A stretch of 64,000 nt of DNA, taken from positions 5,499,327 to 5,563,326 of the forward strand of contig PTFA01000005.1 in the NCBI GenBank assembly GCA_003342895.1, in the 5' to 3' direction. The notes under the pieces are model-generated. The model had not been told where the DNA came from and searched no databases. It worked only from the letters and a program-made list of their open reading frames with translations. Position numbers and translations under genes: made by a program. Positions 46,379-57,170 of this stretch are shown here, one piece after another (position 1 is the stretch's first letter; every line of letters starts with the position of its first letter). This DNA is from Casuarius casuarius. Its lineage: Eukaryota > Chordata > Aves > Casuariiformes > Casuariidae.

Positions 46379-48799
46379 TGAAGAGATGTTTGGCACTTTA
46401 CAAGATTGCTCCCTTCATCCTCAGAACAGAGATAGCTTGGGGAGCATCAGAGCAGGCTTCACCAGCGTAGCCTGTGTCCATACCCTTGGTCAGCATGGTT
46501 AACTCCTAATAGAAGAGTCATTTCTCTCATCACCCTCAGCTGATCCTTAACAGTCCTGGTAAGAGCACTGGTGGGTAAGCACCTAAGTCTATAGGCATGT
46601 CTTAGTAAGACTGAGACCCACCAGCCCTTCTCCAATCTGCCTATCAACAGCAATGACTTACAGCTTTTAGCAGCTTTGAGTTATGCTTGCAACCATATCA
46701 ACCTACCTGATTTAACAAATGGGCTTACATCAAAAAGCAGCTCTAGAGTAAGATTTTCCAGGCTTGGTATGGTCCCAAATGTCACTGGTTACAGGAGGAG
46801 TCCCTTTTCCCAGGCAGTGTGACAGAGAACCATCAGCATGCTGGGATGCGGGAAGTGATGGGTATAGGAGTGGACAGGTCCATTGCGTGATGGGGCTTCA
46901 GCACAGCACCGTCATACTTCACGACAGACTGCCAACAGCAATTGGAAACACATGAAATCAGACATGAAGCTCTCCAAGTGCCCTCCCAGGCCTGCAGGTT
47001 TCCCACTGCATCTCATGGAGGTATGGCAGAGACCGTCAAATAAGTGTGCGTGCAGAGAGCATACTCTCATGCACCCATACAGACACAGAAATGTACCTAA
47101 ATTACAACCGTAGAGCACAGAGATTTGTCATGATTGTCACCACAGCATGCACCTTGTCTTCCCTGTTGGTCATGACTGCACACTAAACAGAGGAATGGCT
47201 CAGCAAAAGAGAAACATCTAGTTTCCTGCCTGTGTTAAAAACACAGAACGATATTCATAACCAGTAATCAAAACAATCCAGCTGATACAGAGAAGGTTCC
47301 CTTGGCTGAAATTCAACGCCAAGACCTTGGAAAATGAAGCCTGCTCTTCCAACCAGCCCTGCTCTGCCTCCCGAGCAGTCCTTTCAGTGGCTTGCTCCTG
47401 CAAACCTATGGGAGGAAGAGGGCAATCTGAGCTCTGTATATCCAGCCACATCCTTGCAGACCAAATACAGGATATTCCATAGTCACTGGAAACAGTCTAT
47501 CCCAAGCTAGCAGCAAGCTCTGTCTTGAGCTTAGAAAATACATTTATTAGTTGAGAGCAATGCCAGACTTTTAACCTTGTGGATGAAATGAGGCAGAAGG
47601 ACCTGGAACTAAACCCCTTGACAATGAGATGATTGAAGTGACCGTGCTAAATCCTCACATCCTAACATGGCATTGCTAGTTAGTCTTACCTTCCTTCCAT
47701 AAAGGAAAGAAAGAAGGAAGACTGGAAAGGAGGCAAAGATTGCATCATCTGGTCTCTTGGGTATTTCACTCTCCAGCATTTAGGTCTTGGTTACCATGCT
47801 GCAATCCAGATGGGAATCTGCACATTTTTACTCCCTTCCCCCAGAGAGCTCTGCTACAGTGTCAGCAATGCAGAGGGTTTGAATTGGCATCCTGAGAAGC
47901 TGCCAACTTTTTCATAGCTCAGCAGCATTTGTACACACAGTCTCCTGCCATAGCCTGGCAGTGCCCACATACAACCAGTCCTTCAAAAAGCTCCTGAAAG
48001 TGTGGCATTTCACAGACACATTGCCTAGATCAAGGTGAAGTGCTTTAGCCTCCAAATTCTACAACTTTGCAGCAGACTGGAATGTGCTGTTTTCTATGGA
48101 TATTTTTAATTACAAACAAAAAAAGTCCTTTTCATCAAAAACTTCTATTAATGCAAACTTCCGTGAAAACACTGAAAATACAAAAGCTAAAATATTTCAG
48201 CTTTGGATAAAGTGTTTGTTTATATGTTCTTGATTTTGGCTAATCATTTGTAAACATAGATATATTCTCTTAGGGAAGCATACGCTTTCTGGAAAACAAA
48301 CCAAAACAAACAGTTTAGCCCAAACCATGTTTTACACCGAAGAAAACCCTTGACAATTTTTTTTTACCCAGTCCTACCCAAAATTCTGTAACAGGTGAGC
48401 ATGGTTGGTACCTCTTCCACATGAGGCTAAGTTGGTACATCTTTCTCGCGCTTTTCCAGGAAAGCTTCGAAGCAGTTTTGCACATCCATGGCCTCATATT
48501 TGTTCACACCTTCTATTTGTAAATCTCAGTCCAAATTATCAATGCCAATATATTTTCACAAATGTACCCAGCCCTTTTATCAGCTTGTTGACCTCAAAGT
48601 TTTACCTACACACGTAAAACAGATTAATCAGTAGGTATTTTATGAAGAGTAGACAGCTAATGGATATTTTAAAACTGAGCAGCAAGTATATCTCATTTTA
48701 GCCCCCCACCATTGAATCTACAGTCTCTCAGCAAGATGCATACCCTCAAAAACTGCATAGGATCATGTATGGTAAGACCAAAACTGTCCTTCCTGCAAT
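46379..48799. other. Unique sequence, no gene
   Basis: Frames are at most 78 codons. A purine/pyrimidine mirror (CTTACCTTCCTTCCATAAAG followed by GAAAGAAAGAAGGAAG, about 47688-47725) can form an imperfect hairpin. I recognise no repeat family or exon. Confidence 0.5.
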
Positions 48800-50339
48800 A
48801 GAAAAATAGTCCTTAAATCTCCTTTTAGTGCACAGTATTTGCTGAATGTAAAATATGTTGCTCAATACAATGAATTTTATCTTCCTCTCGCATTAACATA
48901 ATAAGCGTGAGGCTCCCATGACTTCCATGCAGTTATTTTTAATTTATTCTGATAGAAGAGGAAAGAGACCTAGGTTGTCATCCTGCACTTATTTATTAAA
49001 TTAGTTTCTTGTAGCTTGTGGGAATTCTTTCTATACTCAAGAGATTTTTTTTCCACATATTCATCGCTCCTGAAAGACAGTACAATCTTGATCATCAGAT
49101 TACATCACATATTAGTCTAATGGGAAATTTTTTGCAAAAGTAAGAGGAATAAGCAACAACCTGTGCTTCAGTACAAATTGGGACAGATTTGGCATTAGCA
49201 GTTAGCATCTGTTACACTACACTCAGTATTGCAATATTGAATATATATGCAAGACGTTAATGAATACTGCAATATATACACATGGTCAAAACTAGAGTTC
49301 ACCCATAAGGTTTTGTTCCTAGCGGCTAGAAATATTCAGGGTCAGTTAAAGGTGAAAGTTATTAGCCACTTCTAAGCTCTCAAACTGGACAATTAATTAC
49401 AGTCTGTTGCCAGCAATGCTTAGCTGCAAGAAGCAGTGGCTTCTCAAGTACTTGTGCAATAGGCTGTATTGATCTCTAAACCGCCCAGAATCCTTTTTCT
49501 TTGTTTAATAAAAGCAAATCATTTTGTTAAGCAAATCCAAATNGATGCTTTGTAATTTCTCAGTGTACAAAGCAAACATTAAGATTTCTTTTTGACTTCT
49601 GCTGGCACAATTTTTAATTTTGTTTACTAGTGTTACTGAAACTTATTACAAAATAAATTATTTCTAAAACTAGTAGAACACTGATGGTCACATTTCATCT
49701 ACAATTTCAGTTATGTAAAACTTTTACAATACTCAAGCCCAACAGAAATGTTTCCACAAAGTTATATTTTAATTAAAAAAGAAACNTAGCAGTGGAGACA
49801 TTTTAAATACAAACTACAATCTACTCTGGCAATTGCATCTCTGTGATGCAGCATAAAATCTAAAATTGAAACTGAGTGGAAAATGACTATGTAGACAAAA
49901 ATGAAACTCGCTAGCACCTCATTAATGGAGAAAAAATGCATAGCGGTCAAACAATACCAATAGTGATAAATGAAAACTATTTTTTTAATCTTCAGTTTTA
50001 ATCTTCTAATGTTATTTTAAGTAACAAAGCAAATATATTTATTTTATTATTACCTTTAAATACAGAGACAAATCATTTGCTGGAACAGCTCTGTGTTATC
50101 AGCTCTTAGGTTTGTGATTTTTACCCTGACTGGACTCTTTGCCTTGCTTGTGTGTAGGGAAATTCTGTCTTCATTTTGTCAGCCTCACGGCCCCTTTTAA
50201 CTCTGAATTTTTATGTATTGGCTCCTACTTCTGACAGGAATCTGATAAGAGAAGTTGGAACATGACAGTAGCAGAGATTTCTAAAGATTATTTGACTTTT
50301 CTAAGTCGAGGCTGCACTTTACTGCCACATACATTTGAC
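48800..50339. other. AT-rich, gene-desert-like sequence with two ambiguous bases
   Basis: A long AT-rich unique stretch contains CTGCAATATATACAC, AATTTATTCTGATAG and ATTAATTACAGTC-type cores and no coding frame above 62 codons. Single N calls lie at 49543 and 49786. Such stretches often hold conserved non-coding elements near developmental genes, but nothing here identifies a locus. Confidence 0.5.
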
Positions 50340-50361
50340 TTTTTTTTTTTTTTTTTTTTTT
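50340..50361. repeat. T22 homopolymer
   Basis: A pure T run from 50340 to 50361 with no attached SINE body recognised on the minus strand. Confidence 0.95.
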
Positions 50362-50876
50362 GTTACATTCTTCTTGTTTTCTGCTGGGAGGCATGGCAGT
50401 AGGTGCTATAACAACAGACCCAATGAGATCCTTAATCACCAGTAAAAGAAGAGTACTTGGGGCAAGGACTGGTGCTTCTCCAAGGCTAGAAGAAAACCAA
50501 AACATGGAGAAATGATGGCAAGTCCATCCATCATTTTAGGATTTCTAACTACCACATTCAGAGTGGAGGGCCCACAGTAAAAGCGGCCTACCATGTTTGA
50601 AGTGAAAACATTCAGTGACAACATTCCTTATAATAGGAATTAATGCTTCTTTCAGTAAGGACCACAACTTAACACCAAGATCAGCAAGGCAGAATACCAC
50701 TGGAAAGAGATAAAGTAGCGTGGTTTGTTTCTACAAAAGATATGTAATGAACAGAGAGAGCAGTAATTATGGGAGGGAAATTCTATCCAAAAAAAAAGCT
50801 TCCCATTCCTGACAAAAAAGCTAGAGGTTGTGTTTTTCAGGAATTCATTTAGACTGAATAAAGTTAATGCAGAAAG

Positions 50877-50940
50877 GCCAGAATTTCTGGTCAGAGTAAA
50901 TCAGTGCAACTCCACTGACTTCTGGGTAGCAGAAGCTTAG
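50877..50940. repeat. Fragment of palindromic AAATTCTG-type interspersed repeat
   Basis: GGCCAGAATTTCTGGTCAGA, then GTAAATCAGTGCAACTCC, then ACTGACTTCTGGGTAGCAG, matches the left half and centre of the repeat listed at 10497 and 39399 ('gccagattctg ... gtaaatc-gagtaactccattgacttc'). The right half is lost. Confidence 0.5.
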
Positions 50941-51129
50941 CACGGGGTACACCCAAAGTGCCAGACATTCATCATTACTAACATAACACACTGCGGCTCA
51001 CTAAATTAAAGGTTTTAGTGCTGCTTCAAGACCCATTCAACTACAGTACATTTATCTTTCCTACTGTTCGGTTGTTTTGTCTCTGCCTCCTAAAAATTGC
51101 TGTGAAAGTCTCTTAAACAATTGTTTTGT

Positions 51130-51540
51130 TAATATGGCTTACTTTTAGTTCTGGAGAAAGTTACTCTTTTCTCCATTTATCTCACACACGCACAGAGTGT
51201 ATAAAATCAGTTTGCAAAATGTCATGTGATCCGGCTGGCTGAAAGGTGCTCTATGAGTATCATAAATCATTCTTTATCTACCTTAGCTGTTTTTATAAAT
51301 AGCGCATCTTGGCTTTGTATGTCTTAAATGCTTTGGATCATTTCTTTTTGTTTAGGGGAAAAACAGTGATAAGGATTTGTTTATTCACAGGGAGAGAAAG
51401 ACAGGTATTAGTATTTTTGTGTTGTTGCTGAAAACAGTCCCAACAGGGGCTGAATATCCAATCTTTCGTATAAAAGCCATCGACAACCTTTTTCACTAGG
51501 CTACTCAGGATGTTGTTTAAAGCTTAACGCACACAAGAAA
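51130..51540. promoter_or_regulatory. Enhancer-like block with a MEF2-type site
   Basis: CTATTTATAA on the minus strand (51293-51302) matches the MEF2 consensus YTAWWWWTAR exactly. Nearby are a TTATCT GATA-type site near 51273 and unique AT-rich runs such as GAGTATCATAAATCATTC. MEF2 and GATA sites often co-occur in muscle and heart enhancers. The AT-rich background makes single matches cheap, so confidence is low. Confidence 0.25.
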
Positions 51541-51959
51541 TTCATGTAAATTAGCCACCTGAGGGTACCAACACGGACCCATGATTGTAATAGAAACATA
51601 TTGACATTGGCATAAAAAAGGCTAATTAACTGCTTCCTTTCTGCCAATTGCACGCTAGATCCATGCTGCTGCTCAGCATCTCCTGGGCCACTGCAGATAC
51701 ACAGGCAAATACTCTCATCCCACCAAGTTCAGCACAAAGTCCGCTTAAAACAGCTGCACAGAAGCACGGGGGAGCAGGAGGGGATGATTGCTCCGCCAGC
51801 CAAGGGATTGAGAGTTCAAAGTATACCCCCTTCCTTCGTCTGGAGCAAAGCTCTCCTCACGCACGCACCGTTTGTGCAAAATTAGACTTCATATGTTTTT
51901 CTTCCTCACTACAAAGAGCCATTGAAATGCTGTAGTCCTATGCAGCATGTTTTGTGCTG

Positions 51960-52105
51960 ATAAGAATAACGGCATGCAGGAAATTTAGTCCTTCATTTCA
52001 CATAGAGGAAAACTGACTTTGTGGCATATTCGCGCTGAAGGCCAGCCCCAAACAGGATACAAACTCACAGCTTCTAAAGTCTAAAACCAGACAGGTTATC
52101 CAGGG
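51960..52105 (-). mobile_element. Possible degenerate SINE fragment (MIR/CORE-like, reversed)
   Basis: CCTTCATTTCACATAGAGGA, then AAACTGACTTTGTGGC, then AGGATACAAACTCACAGCTT, ending CTAAAACCAGACAGGTTATC, follows the order 'cccattttacagatgaggaaactgaggc ... ggatttgaactca-gtct-cta ... cca' of reversed MIR-like SINEs. Similarity is weak and broken. Confidence 0.35.
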
Positions 52106-52214
52106 AGTTGCACATTCCCATTAGAGAGTCTTAAGGTGCTAAGTAAAATCTGGTACACTTCCATGAACACAACCAAAATAAACTGTGAATTACTGAAGTA
52201 ATTCTCAAGTGGTA

Positions 52215-52305
52215 CAGGGCTTGATTGCCTTGTTCTTGGATAGCGATTTGCACCCCACATTGTGAGTATGAAGCAGGTGTAAAATGCCTGCAGTAGAAGA
52301 ATAAG
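52215..52305. repeat. Possible palindromic interspersed repeat fragment
   Basis: GGCTTGATTGCCTTGTTCTT, GATTTGCACCCCACATTG and GCAGGTGTAAAATGCCTGCA show the 'tttgcacc ... ggtgtaaaa' inverted arrangement shared with the short palindromic repeats elsewhere in this window. The family call is from memory and tentative. Confidence 0.35.
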
Positions 52306-52609
52306 GAATGCTGATTTAACAGCATTTTATACACATATTGCCCTGAACTTAGTAGGTATGAAATTGTCCTACAAGGTGAAGCGGAAGAAATCCAGTCTCC
52401 AGAACTCGAAATGTATGTTCTTTGTGGCTGCTAAGCCCTTTGCATTTGCACATGTCATGATATTAATGCTTGTTTTTACAAGTACTAGAGATAAGCCCAT
52501 ACCAAAACCATGTTCTAAGTCCCACAAGGATCTGGAATACCTCAAACCCATCCCCAGGTTTTCCAGTTCAGTCTCATTTTTGTTGTTTATAATCTTTTTA
52601 TTCTTTCAG

Positions 52610-52642
52610 CTCGCTTGTTTTCCCTGTTACACACAGCAGAAG
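52610..52642 (+). other. Microexon-like 33-nt segment with strong splice sites
   Basis: A long T-rich tract (about 52573-52607, ending TTTTTATTCTTTCAG) precedes the segment. It ends CAGCAGAAG with donor GTGAGC at 52643. Its length is 33, a multiple of three, and all three frames are open (one reads L-A-C-F-P-C-Y-T-Q-Q-K). Frame-preserving microexons are characteristic of neuronal genes, but pseudo-exons of this size are also frequent. No host gene is known here. Confidence 0.2.
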
Positions 52643-55600
52643 GTGAGCTCGCCCTCAGCATTTCTCCAGTAATCTTTCTGCATCCATATCACCACCTCGC
52701 ATAAAGAAAACCTTTATCTGTGAATTCTAGCCATGAAGATGACGTAAGAATGAAGGACAGCATAGATCAGCTGAACGGTAATGGGACAATAGGCTTTTCA
52801 TCTTAGGTCACCAGAAAGAATCTAAATCATCTCAATATGAAATGAAAGTTATTCCAGTTTGATCACTTTTCAGTAGACTGTGAGAAAGCAGTTACTGGTC
52901 TCGCAACAGACTGAACTCCATGTCACAAAAAATAAATAAGCAAAACACATAAACGGAAAATAATGCACTCGTCCGAAATCATTGCTAGCACCCAATAATG
53001 AAATCAGGTCTGAAAACCAAACTAGCTTCTCACCTTTTATCTTGCACTTAGGGAGCAAAGTACGCGGGGGGGGGGCAGAAACGTGCGTTTCTGTTGCCTG
53101 TGCTGTCCTCACTCTGGAGAGAAACACAGGGCTCAGCGTGTGGGGATGCAAAGTCTACACTGAAATCATCACAAACCAGCGGAAGAGATGGAAGGGAAAG
53201 CAGTGTACCAGAAATAGAGATTCTCTGCTCCCTCCTCACAGTTTCAGCACAAGGAGGAGGAGAAGACGCTTCCCTGTAACCTCAGCACCTGCCTCCTTCA
53301 GTACGTGCTCGCTACTAGATGCATGTGCGCACTTCTAGGGTAAAGCTCTTTACATGTCAAAGAGCACCAGAAGAAAAAAGGGTAATTTATAAGCAGTCAG
53401 CACCCTTACAAAGCTAGCTCATTTTATATTCTTACTTTCTCCAAACTCATCTTAGAGATAATACTTTCCCCCCGGCTACAAATTAAAATCTTTCTCCCCC
53501 CTTCCCGGCCTTTTATTTCACTGGGTTTGAAAAATGAGCTGTGAGGAAGATAGATGCTGTGGCAAATGCACACTGAAAATGTTAAGAGTTAACAAAATCA
53601 CTGGCTAGGAATAGAAGATAAGGTTAAGGGCAATGACCTCCTTTTTGCTCCTGAAAACGTAGAACAAAGGTTTAGCTGTTCTACTAACCCTGCGCACTGC
53701 TATTCTTTGACTCCTCACGGCTCAAAGAAGGCCTCGAAGCAGAAATATTGCCACAAATCTCAGTGCCTGTTTGAGGTCTCTTTGAGATCCTCCTCCTTTC
53801 ATCAGATACAAAGCGGCTGATGAATGAAGCCAGCTATTCCTGCAGAAACGAGAGATGCACACACGCACACACAGCTCACGGTGCTCGGAGCACTCCGGCA
53901 GCCATCAGCAGCAATTAGGCAATTTATTTGTTCCGTTACATCCCTTCATGGTAACCACTGCGCGCCCAGCCAGACCACTCTGAAGAAAAGGGCCAGCACT
54001 TATGTTAGCCATCACTGACTAAATTCAGATAAAGCAAGATAGGAAAGTAAGGCTGGAAGGCATCCTGGTATGTCACTATCCTAAAAAAGCTGTAGCCCAC
54101 TGCAAAATAGAAAAGGAAGCAAGTCTCTCTCTTCCTGCTTCCCCTCAGCCTCCGGACTCATTCTGGCTGGCATGGCCTCTCCCTTGCTCAAGGGAGTCAA
54201 TTGTTTTCTTGTTTTAGTAGTAACAACAGTGAAGATCTGCTTTCTTTGTCTCTGAGCTCTGCTTGATATGGAAGACTTGCTTTCAGACTGCAAACAGCTT
54301 GTGTGCGAGAGGCTTGCTTGCCTTTCGCCTTAGATCTCTGTCTTTAAATGAAATTATAAGGCTGGCAAGACTGGGCTGAAAAAGAAGAGGCATTAAACCT
54401 TGATAATTTTCTGCTAGAAGAAACACTTTAAGCCAAAACGACAGTCAAATCAGGAAAAAACACACACTTTGATAAGCTGGTAATTAAACAACAAGCAAGC
54501 TGGTGAGGCAACTTGATCGGTCAACCATGCTGGCCAAGATGTTACCGTCAAGTGGGACAGCAAGTTTTAAAGGTAAATTTTGCTCATCACCCACTCAGTA
54601 GAAAGATAAAAGATGCCACAGATGCTCCACTGCAGAGGAGAGATCATGTGCAGGAAAACAGGAAGGATCTCAGTCTTATGAGAGAACCCAAAATACAAGG
54701 AACATGCCAAAGGAATGGGAAAAATGAAGGAGAGGAATGTTTCTAGTGTTTTCCTGATTTTGTCACATCTTTTGTGCTGCCTGAGCTGAAGGGTAACTGA
54801 TTTGGAATCCCTCAGTCTGTATAAAGTATTTCAGCTATCCTGTATCCCAGTGCAATAAGTCATCAACTGGAGATTTGGGAAAAGGTAGGTTTACACGGCA
54901 TGTTTTGTGGGGACTAAAATTGGCCCTGGAGGCCTAGGAGACTTGGAAGTGAGGTGCACCAGAAGAGGCAAAGAAAGAGACAGTACAGAAATCTATCCAG
55001 AGGAAAGGCTTAAAATCACATCAGCTCAGCTTAGCTCTTGGAAACCAAACAGAAGCCAGGTGGGACTCTGCAAGGGGATTTTTATCAGGTCTGCAATAAC
55101 AACTAACTCATGTTAGTGTAGCTGTTAAGATTTGCTGATCTCTCATCCCACCACATTTGCCACCACTACCACAGCCATTGCTACCAATCCCTGATGTGAG
55201 CTCTGCAAGGGACATCTGGAGACCCATCAGGACAGAGCTAAATCCCTGCTCACAGAGTGGTAGTCTGTCAGCTGCTGCATAGCCTTGCATGCCGGCTGGG
55301 GAGGTGCGCAGGGTTTAGGGATGCCACATGTTGGCCCAACCCATCTGACATTACTGAGATTGGTATATAGCTACCCTGATATCTCAGTTATCACCTACTA
55401 GACAGGTGGGGAGATCAGTATCTTTAGGGAAAAAAGATGAATTTTTATGGCATAAGCCAAAAACATTAAATTCTGTTCACTATAACAATATTAGGGCTTA
55501 TAAAGTCTATGTATGTAACAAAGTCCACCACAGCTGGTCTATCACCTATTTTATACAGGACAAAGCACGAAATGGGCTTTCAAAGAGCCCAAATGATAGG

Positions 55601-57146
55601 AGGAAAAAGAAAGAAAAAACAACCCCACAAAATCCACTGAAATCACTAACAACATTAAGCAGTGACTACCAACAATACTGGATATTTGTATTCCCTTTGA
55701 CGGATACTGGTTTAGACGCCTGTAGGGTTATGTGACTTATTCAAAGTAAATAATTTATTTAGGAGTTGATACTCTCTTTATAGTTGTGAAAGACTAACTT
55801 CTAAAAATCTTTGCTATACAATACCGATGAACAAAGGTTTAGTTCCAGCAAATCTGACCTGAAGTGCTTATTAAATGACTTTCTTGCACAAATGTTGTGC
55901 TTATGTGACTGATCACTTTATTCCCATGGAACTGCCTCAGTTCCCTGAACAAGATGAATGTAATTGCTAATAAGAAACAGGAAGCATTTTGAAGACAGTA
56001 ATTGGAAAGAACTGGAAGTCTGTTACACAGATCTATTGAGAAATTGCATTGCCTTTCAACACAAAATAAATTTTGTCAACAGGTACCAAAATCATATTTA
56101 CAGGCAAAAACCTGAATAAAGTATGGAAGAGGAATAGACATGAACCAAAATTAAGTTTTTCAAAATGCTGCTGAATATTTTTACTACCACTCAACAGCTC
56201 CTGTTCATTAATTATTAGCATTACAATTCCCAGACCGATTCAAAAGAGAACAAAATATTTTGAAGAGTACCTTTAAAAGGTGCCATAACCATTTGCTGTA
56301 TGTATTTAGGGAAAGAGCATTTTAGAATAGTTGAATATTAACATAGCATATTTCAATTACTGTCATTTTAGGTTATAACAACCTAAGTCAGCTGGACCAG
56401 CCATTGAAATAGGGCTTTAAACACCACCCCAGGTGTAGTGGTCTTTCAGCCAGAGTTCGGGACTGTGGACAGAATGACAGGTTAGAGATAGTGGCTGAAA
56501 AGAAAATCCCTGACAGAAGTGGGGACAATCAGGAAAATAAAGATCCATGACAAATGAAACCAGGCTGTCTCTGTTTGCAGTCATTCGCAAATGAATGATC
56601 TGCAGTTGCTTCTTTAGTTTTGCTGTCTCCTGTCAGGTCACTAGTTCTTTGGTACTGAACCCCACTGCTGACAGATGCTTCAGACAGCCAACCATAAAAT
56701 AAGCTATGGTGCGAGATGAGGGAAAAAGGAGATCCTGTCTTGACTTCTGCACGTGATGAGATTTAAGTTAGCATGCTAAAGGCATTTGTCTCAGTGTCTT
56801 CTACCATGCTTAGGTCAAATTCACATATTGAAAAAATACACCCGCTGTTCCCATTGTCACTATCAGGGCTTCTTTAGCTTTGATACACTCACATGCACCA
56901 TCCTTAGTATGTTCTGCTACAGTACTTTATCAGGGATGTAAGTAACAGCAGTTCTTATTAAGCATTGGAGCTAACCAGTACAAAATCTGTGTGACCTTCA
57001 GTTTTGTAGGTACGTGGTGGGGAAAGTCTCATGAGTTCCTTCTTAACATACTATTAAAAAGTCAAGTGCTTTTCCAGAGCTCTTCTCACACCTACATTAG
57101 TGCAGGTTTTTATTCTGACTTTTACTAAATACAGTGCAAAGTACGT
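52643..57146. other. Unique sequence, no gene
   Basis: A G10 run at 53066-53075 lies in a small CpG-containing patch (TACGCGGGG ... ACGTGCGTTT). The + frame 52982-53338 (118 codons) crosses that run and is unrecognised. 54025-54100 slightly resembles a reversed CR1 3' end but was not called. No other element is seen. Confidence 0.5.
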
Positions 57147-57170
57147 AGCAAAGTCTGCAGCAAAGTCTGC
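57147..57170. repeat. Perfect tandem duplication of a 12-bp unit
   Basis: AGCAAAGTCTGC is repeated exactly at 57147-57158 and 57159-57170, with a degraded third copy (GTGCAAAGTACG) just upstream. On the minus strand it encodes a repeating A-D-F-A pattern in an open frame, most likely incidental. Confidence 0.9.

Noticed and set aside
54025..54100. Possible reversed CR1 3' end (AAGGCTGGAAGGCATCC)
   Set aside because: Only one short block resembles CR1 and the next expected blocks are missing.
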